From Acinetobacter sp. UBA3106 (lineage in GTDB: Bacteria; Pseudomonadota; Gammaproteobacteria; Pseudomonadales; Moraxellaceae): 6,678 bases of DNA. Where the stretch lies: assembly GCA_002365595.1 (NCBI GenBank), contig DFAM01000018.1, positions 1-6,678 on the forward strand, in the 5' to 3' direction. Within the stretch, counting starts at the first letter, position 1. The number at the start of each line of letters is the position of its first letter. This document shows, in pieces, positions 4,753-6,678 of the stretch. Position numbers and translations under genes: made by a program. Below the pieces are notes generated by a model. It ran no database searches. It worked only from the letters and a program-made list of their open reading frames with translations, and was not told the origin of the DNA.

Positions 4753-5562
4753 ATGCACACGATTTTGCAGTATCAGGTTTGGATCGCATTCGCGGTGACC
4801 TTTCTGGCAGGATTGGCAACCGTGATCGGTGGTGCACTGGTTTTATTTTTCAAACAACCGAGTTATCGCCTGCTTTCTTTTGGTCTGGCCTTTTCTGCCG
4901 GTGCCATGGTCTATGTTTCACTGACTGAAATTTTGAATAAATCCATTCAGTCTTTTAGTCAGGCCTTTGATGCTAAATATGGTTTTGCCTTGGGTACTTT
5001 TGCATTCTTGTTGGGGGTCATTCTGGTGTTGCTGCTGGATCATTTTGTGCCAAATCCGCATGAAACCATTGAGCAGACAAACCCGGAAGATATGGATCAG
5101 CAACAATTGATGCGTACCGGTTTACTGACTTTATTTGCGATTACTGCACATAATTTTCCTGAAGGACTGGCGACTTTTTTTGCTACCTTGGAGAGTCCGA
5201 CGCTTGGTGCCCCTTTAGCGGTTGCCATTGCCATTCATAATATTCCGGAAGGTATTGCAATTGCCCTACCGGTCTATATGGCAACAGGACGTAAAGATCT
5301 GGCACTTGGGGCCAGTTTTGTTTCCGCTTTAGCAGAGCCATTGGGTGCAGCACTGGGATATTTTATTCTTGCTCCTTTTATGAGTTTTAGTGTGTATGGC
5401 GCAGTATTTGGGGTGATTGGCGGGGTGATGGTGTTTTTGGCTCTGGATGAATTATTACCTACCGCCAAACGCTATGCCAAAGGACATGAAACCGTCTATG
5501 GCTTGGTCACCGGGATGGCATCACTGGCGATCAGTTTGGTCATCTTTAAATTTGTCAGTTAA
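4753..5562 (+). CDS. zupT: ZIP-family divalent metal importer ZupT
   Basis: A 269-residue inner-membrane protein (E. coli ZupT is 257) that imports Zn2+ and, in homologues, also Fe2+, Mn2+ and Co2+. The two signature metal-site helices are intact: HNFPEG at 133-138 and HNIPEG at 162-167. About eight membrane segments are visible, with a short charged cytoplasmic loop near 101-121 (PNPHETIEQTNPEDMDQQ) in place of the long His-rich loop of eukaryotic ZIPs. The C-terminal block LDELLPTAKRYAKGHETVYG matches the ZupT pattern. I chose the ATG at 4753 because GGAG (4742-4745) lies 7 bases ahead. In-frame ATGs at 4714 and 4720 lie in the palindrome and lack a ribosome site, and 4747 is only 1 base from GGAG. 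The upstream Fur-like palindrome suggests metal-dependent control. The gene converges with rsmB across a shared terminator. Confidence 0.9.
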   Translation: MHTILQYQVWIAFAVTFLAGLATVIGGALVLFFKQPSYRLLSFGLAFSAGAMVYVSLTEILNKSIQSFSQAFDAKYGFALGTFAFLLGVILVLLLDHFVPNPHETIEQTNPEDMDQQQLMRTGLLTLFAITAHNFPEGLATFFATLESPTLGAPLAVAIAIHNIPEGIAIALPVYMATGRKDLALGASFVSALAEPLGAALGYFILAPFMSFSVYGAVFGVIGGVMVFLALDELLPTAKRYAKGHETVYGLVTGMASLAISLVIFKFVS

Positions 5563-5584
5563 GCCGGTTGCGTACAACAGGCGG

Positions 5585-5614
5585 AAAAAAAGGTGGCTTT
5601 AAGCCACCTTTTTT
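5585..5614. terminator. Bidirectional intrinsic terminator between zupT and rsmB
   Basis: Seven A, then GGTGGC-TTTAA-GCCACC (5592-5608), then six T. The stem is GC-rich and symmetric with a U-tract on either strand, so it can end zupT from the left (22 bases after its stop) and rsmB from the right (11 bases after its stop). It is the clearest intrinsic terminator in the window. Confidence 0.95.
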
Positions 5615-5625
5615 AATGACGTTTG

Positions 5626-6678
5626 TTAAGCCATTTTCTGGATACGGCAATAGAAGAAGCCATCACCACGGCCTACCTGAGGCAGTAATTGGCGACCGTG
5701 AATTTGTTCAATTCCCCAATCGGCTTCAATTTTAATTTCTTTGGCATCGGCATGACTTTTAAAGAACTCGACCATTTGCTGTTCATTTTCCGCTTTTAAA
5801 ATCGAGCAGGTGATGTAAAGCAAAGTGCCACCGACTTTCAGTTGTTGCCACATATTTTCTAAAATTTGCTTTTGCAACTGAACAGTTTGGGCAATATCGG
5901 TCGATTGACGCAATAAACGGATATCGGGATGGCGGCGCATCACCCCAATTGCAGAGCAGGGCGCATCCAGCACGATACAATCGGCTTGTTCAGGAGCAGT
6001 CCAGGTCACGGCATCGGCAGTGATAATTTCCACATGTTTGCCATCTAACAGCAGACGCTCCAGGTTTTCAGAAACACGTTTTAAACGCTTTTCATCCTGG
6101 TCGAGGGCAATCAGTTTTTTCGGCTGATATTTCTCTAAAATATGCGCGGTTTTGCCGCCAGGTGCCGCACAGGCATCAATAACGAATTTGCCATTCAGGT
6201 TCGGCAATAGCGTTGCGCAAAGCTGGGCATGTTCATCTTGTACGGAAAACCCGCCAGCTTCAAAGCCCGGTAGACTTGGAATATGCAGGCTTTCATCCAT
6301 GACAATACCGACTTCAGAAATGTCGCAACGATGTGCATCGATGCCTTCATCTTCCAAGATGTCAAGATATTCATCACGGCTGACTTGGCGGGTATTCACA
6401 CGTAATGTTAAGGGTGCAACCTGTTTCAGTTCATAGCTGAGTTCAGCAAACTGTTCACCCCAATCTTTCTTTAAACGCTTCGCCAGCCAGCTAGGTAAAT
6501 TAGAGGCATTTTCTAATACGTCATAGAATTGTTCAGATTCGCGCGTCGCACGACGCAAAATGGCATTCACCACACCACTTAAACTTTCCATGCCCAATTG
6601 TTTGCTGGCTTCTACCGTTTCAGAAATGGCAGCATGTGCAGCTACACGGGTACATAGCAATTGATATAAACCGACATA
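5626..6678 (-). CDS. rsmB: 16S rRNA (cytosine-967-C5)-methyltransferase RsmB, N-terminus outside window
   Basis: RsmB methylates C967 of 16S rRNA using S-adenosylmethionine. The frame stays open to the window edge, giving 350 residues and lacking roughly the first 80 of a protein that is about 430 long in E. coli. The first visible residues (YVGLYQLLCTR) match the end of the NusB-like RNA-binding domain. The methyltransferase domain shows the SAM-binding DACAAPGGKT (about 6180-6151), DAPCSA with the product-release cysteine (about 5967-5950) and TCSIL with the catalytic cysteine at 5808-5806. It ends in the usual GDGFFY region plus a short tail. A TTG at 6660-6658 could be read as a start but lies inside conserved sequence, so the real start is to the right. 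In many gammaproteobacteria rsmB follows fmt; that gene would lie beyond the edge, if present. Confidence 0.95.
   Translation of the reverse strand, partial: YVGLYQLLCTRVAAHAAISETVEASKQLGMESLSGVVNAILRRATRESEQFYDVLENASNLPSWLAKRLKKDWGEQFAELSYELKQVAPLTLRVNTRQVSRDEYLDILEDEGIDAHRCDISEVGIVMDESLHIPSLPGFEAGGFSVQDEHAQLCATLLPNLNGKFVIDACAAPGGKTAHILEKYQPKKLIALDQDEKRLKRVSENLERLLLDGKHVEIITADAVTWTAPEQADCIVLDAPCSAIGVMRRHPDIRLLRQSTDIAQTVQLQKQILENMWQQLKVGGTLLYITCSILKAENEQQMVEFFKSHADAKEIKIEADWGIEQIHGRQLLPQVGRGDGFFYCRIQKMA

Noticed and set aside
6658..6660. TTG as the rsmB start codon
   Set aside because: The frame stays open to the window edge and the residues before it (YVGLYQ) match the conserved RsmB sequence, so the gene continues outside.
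1..6678. CRISPR arrays, tRNA or rRNA genes, insertion sequences, Xer (pdif-like) sites
   Set aside because: No regularly spaced direct repeats, tRNA-like cloverleaf, transposase frame or Xer-type core was seen on either strand.

Overview
The window looks like chromosomal DNA of a low-GC gammaproteobacterium, most likely Acinetobacter or a close relative in the Moraxellaceae. That rests on the AT-rich spacers, the protein families and their wording, and the gene mix; it is recognition by eye, not a database result.

Layout, left to right. An AT-rich leader (1-221) precedes an exported M20-family glutamate carboxypeptidase (222-1508, +). The gap at 1509-1728 carries what I judge the most important element: a small RNA on the minus strand (about 1646 down to 1523). 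It has four CAGGA motifs presented in hairpins, a fifth GGA in a single-stranded stretch and an intrinsic terminator, with a perfect TGTAAG-N6-CTTACA palindrome upstream at 1703-1720. This is the architecture of the GacA-activated RsmX/RsmY/RsmZ (CsrB-type) RNAs that sequester RsmA/CsrA. Next comes a small outer-membrane beta-barrel gene (1729-2421, -). A 608-base AT-rich non-coding stretch (2422-3029) holds three long imperfect inverted repeats and a short hairpin over a Shine-Dalgarno sequence.

The right half holds a two-gene unit: an NSS/SNF sodium-coupled amino-acid transporter (3030-4508, +) and its 47-residue MetS-type small subunit (4519-4662, +). A 32-base palindrome at 4697-4728, either a metalloregulator operator or a terminator, leads to a ZupT-type ZIP metal importer (4753-5562, +; start revised inward from the longest reading frame). 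A symmetric bidirectional terminator (5585-5614) separates it from rsmB, the 16S rRNA m5C967 methyltransferase, which enters from the right edge on the minus strand and lacks its N-terminus here (5626-6678).

How they fit together: the protein genes do not form one pathway. They are a nutrient and metal uptake set (periplasmic peptidase, amino-acid symporter, Zn/divalent-metal importer), one envelope protein and one ribosome-modification gene. The regulatory content is the unusual part. If the Rsm-type RNA is real, this locus is an output node of GacS/GacA controlling RsmA/CsrA across the cell.
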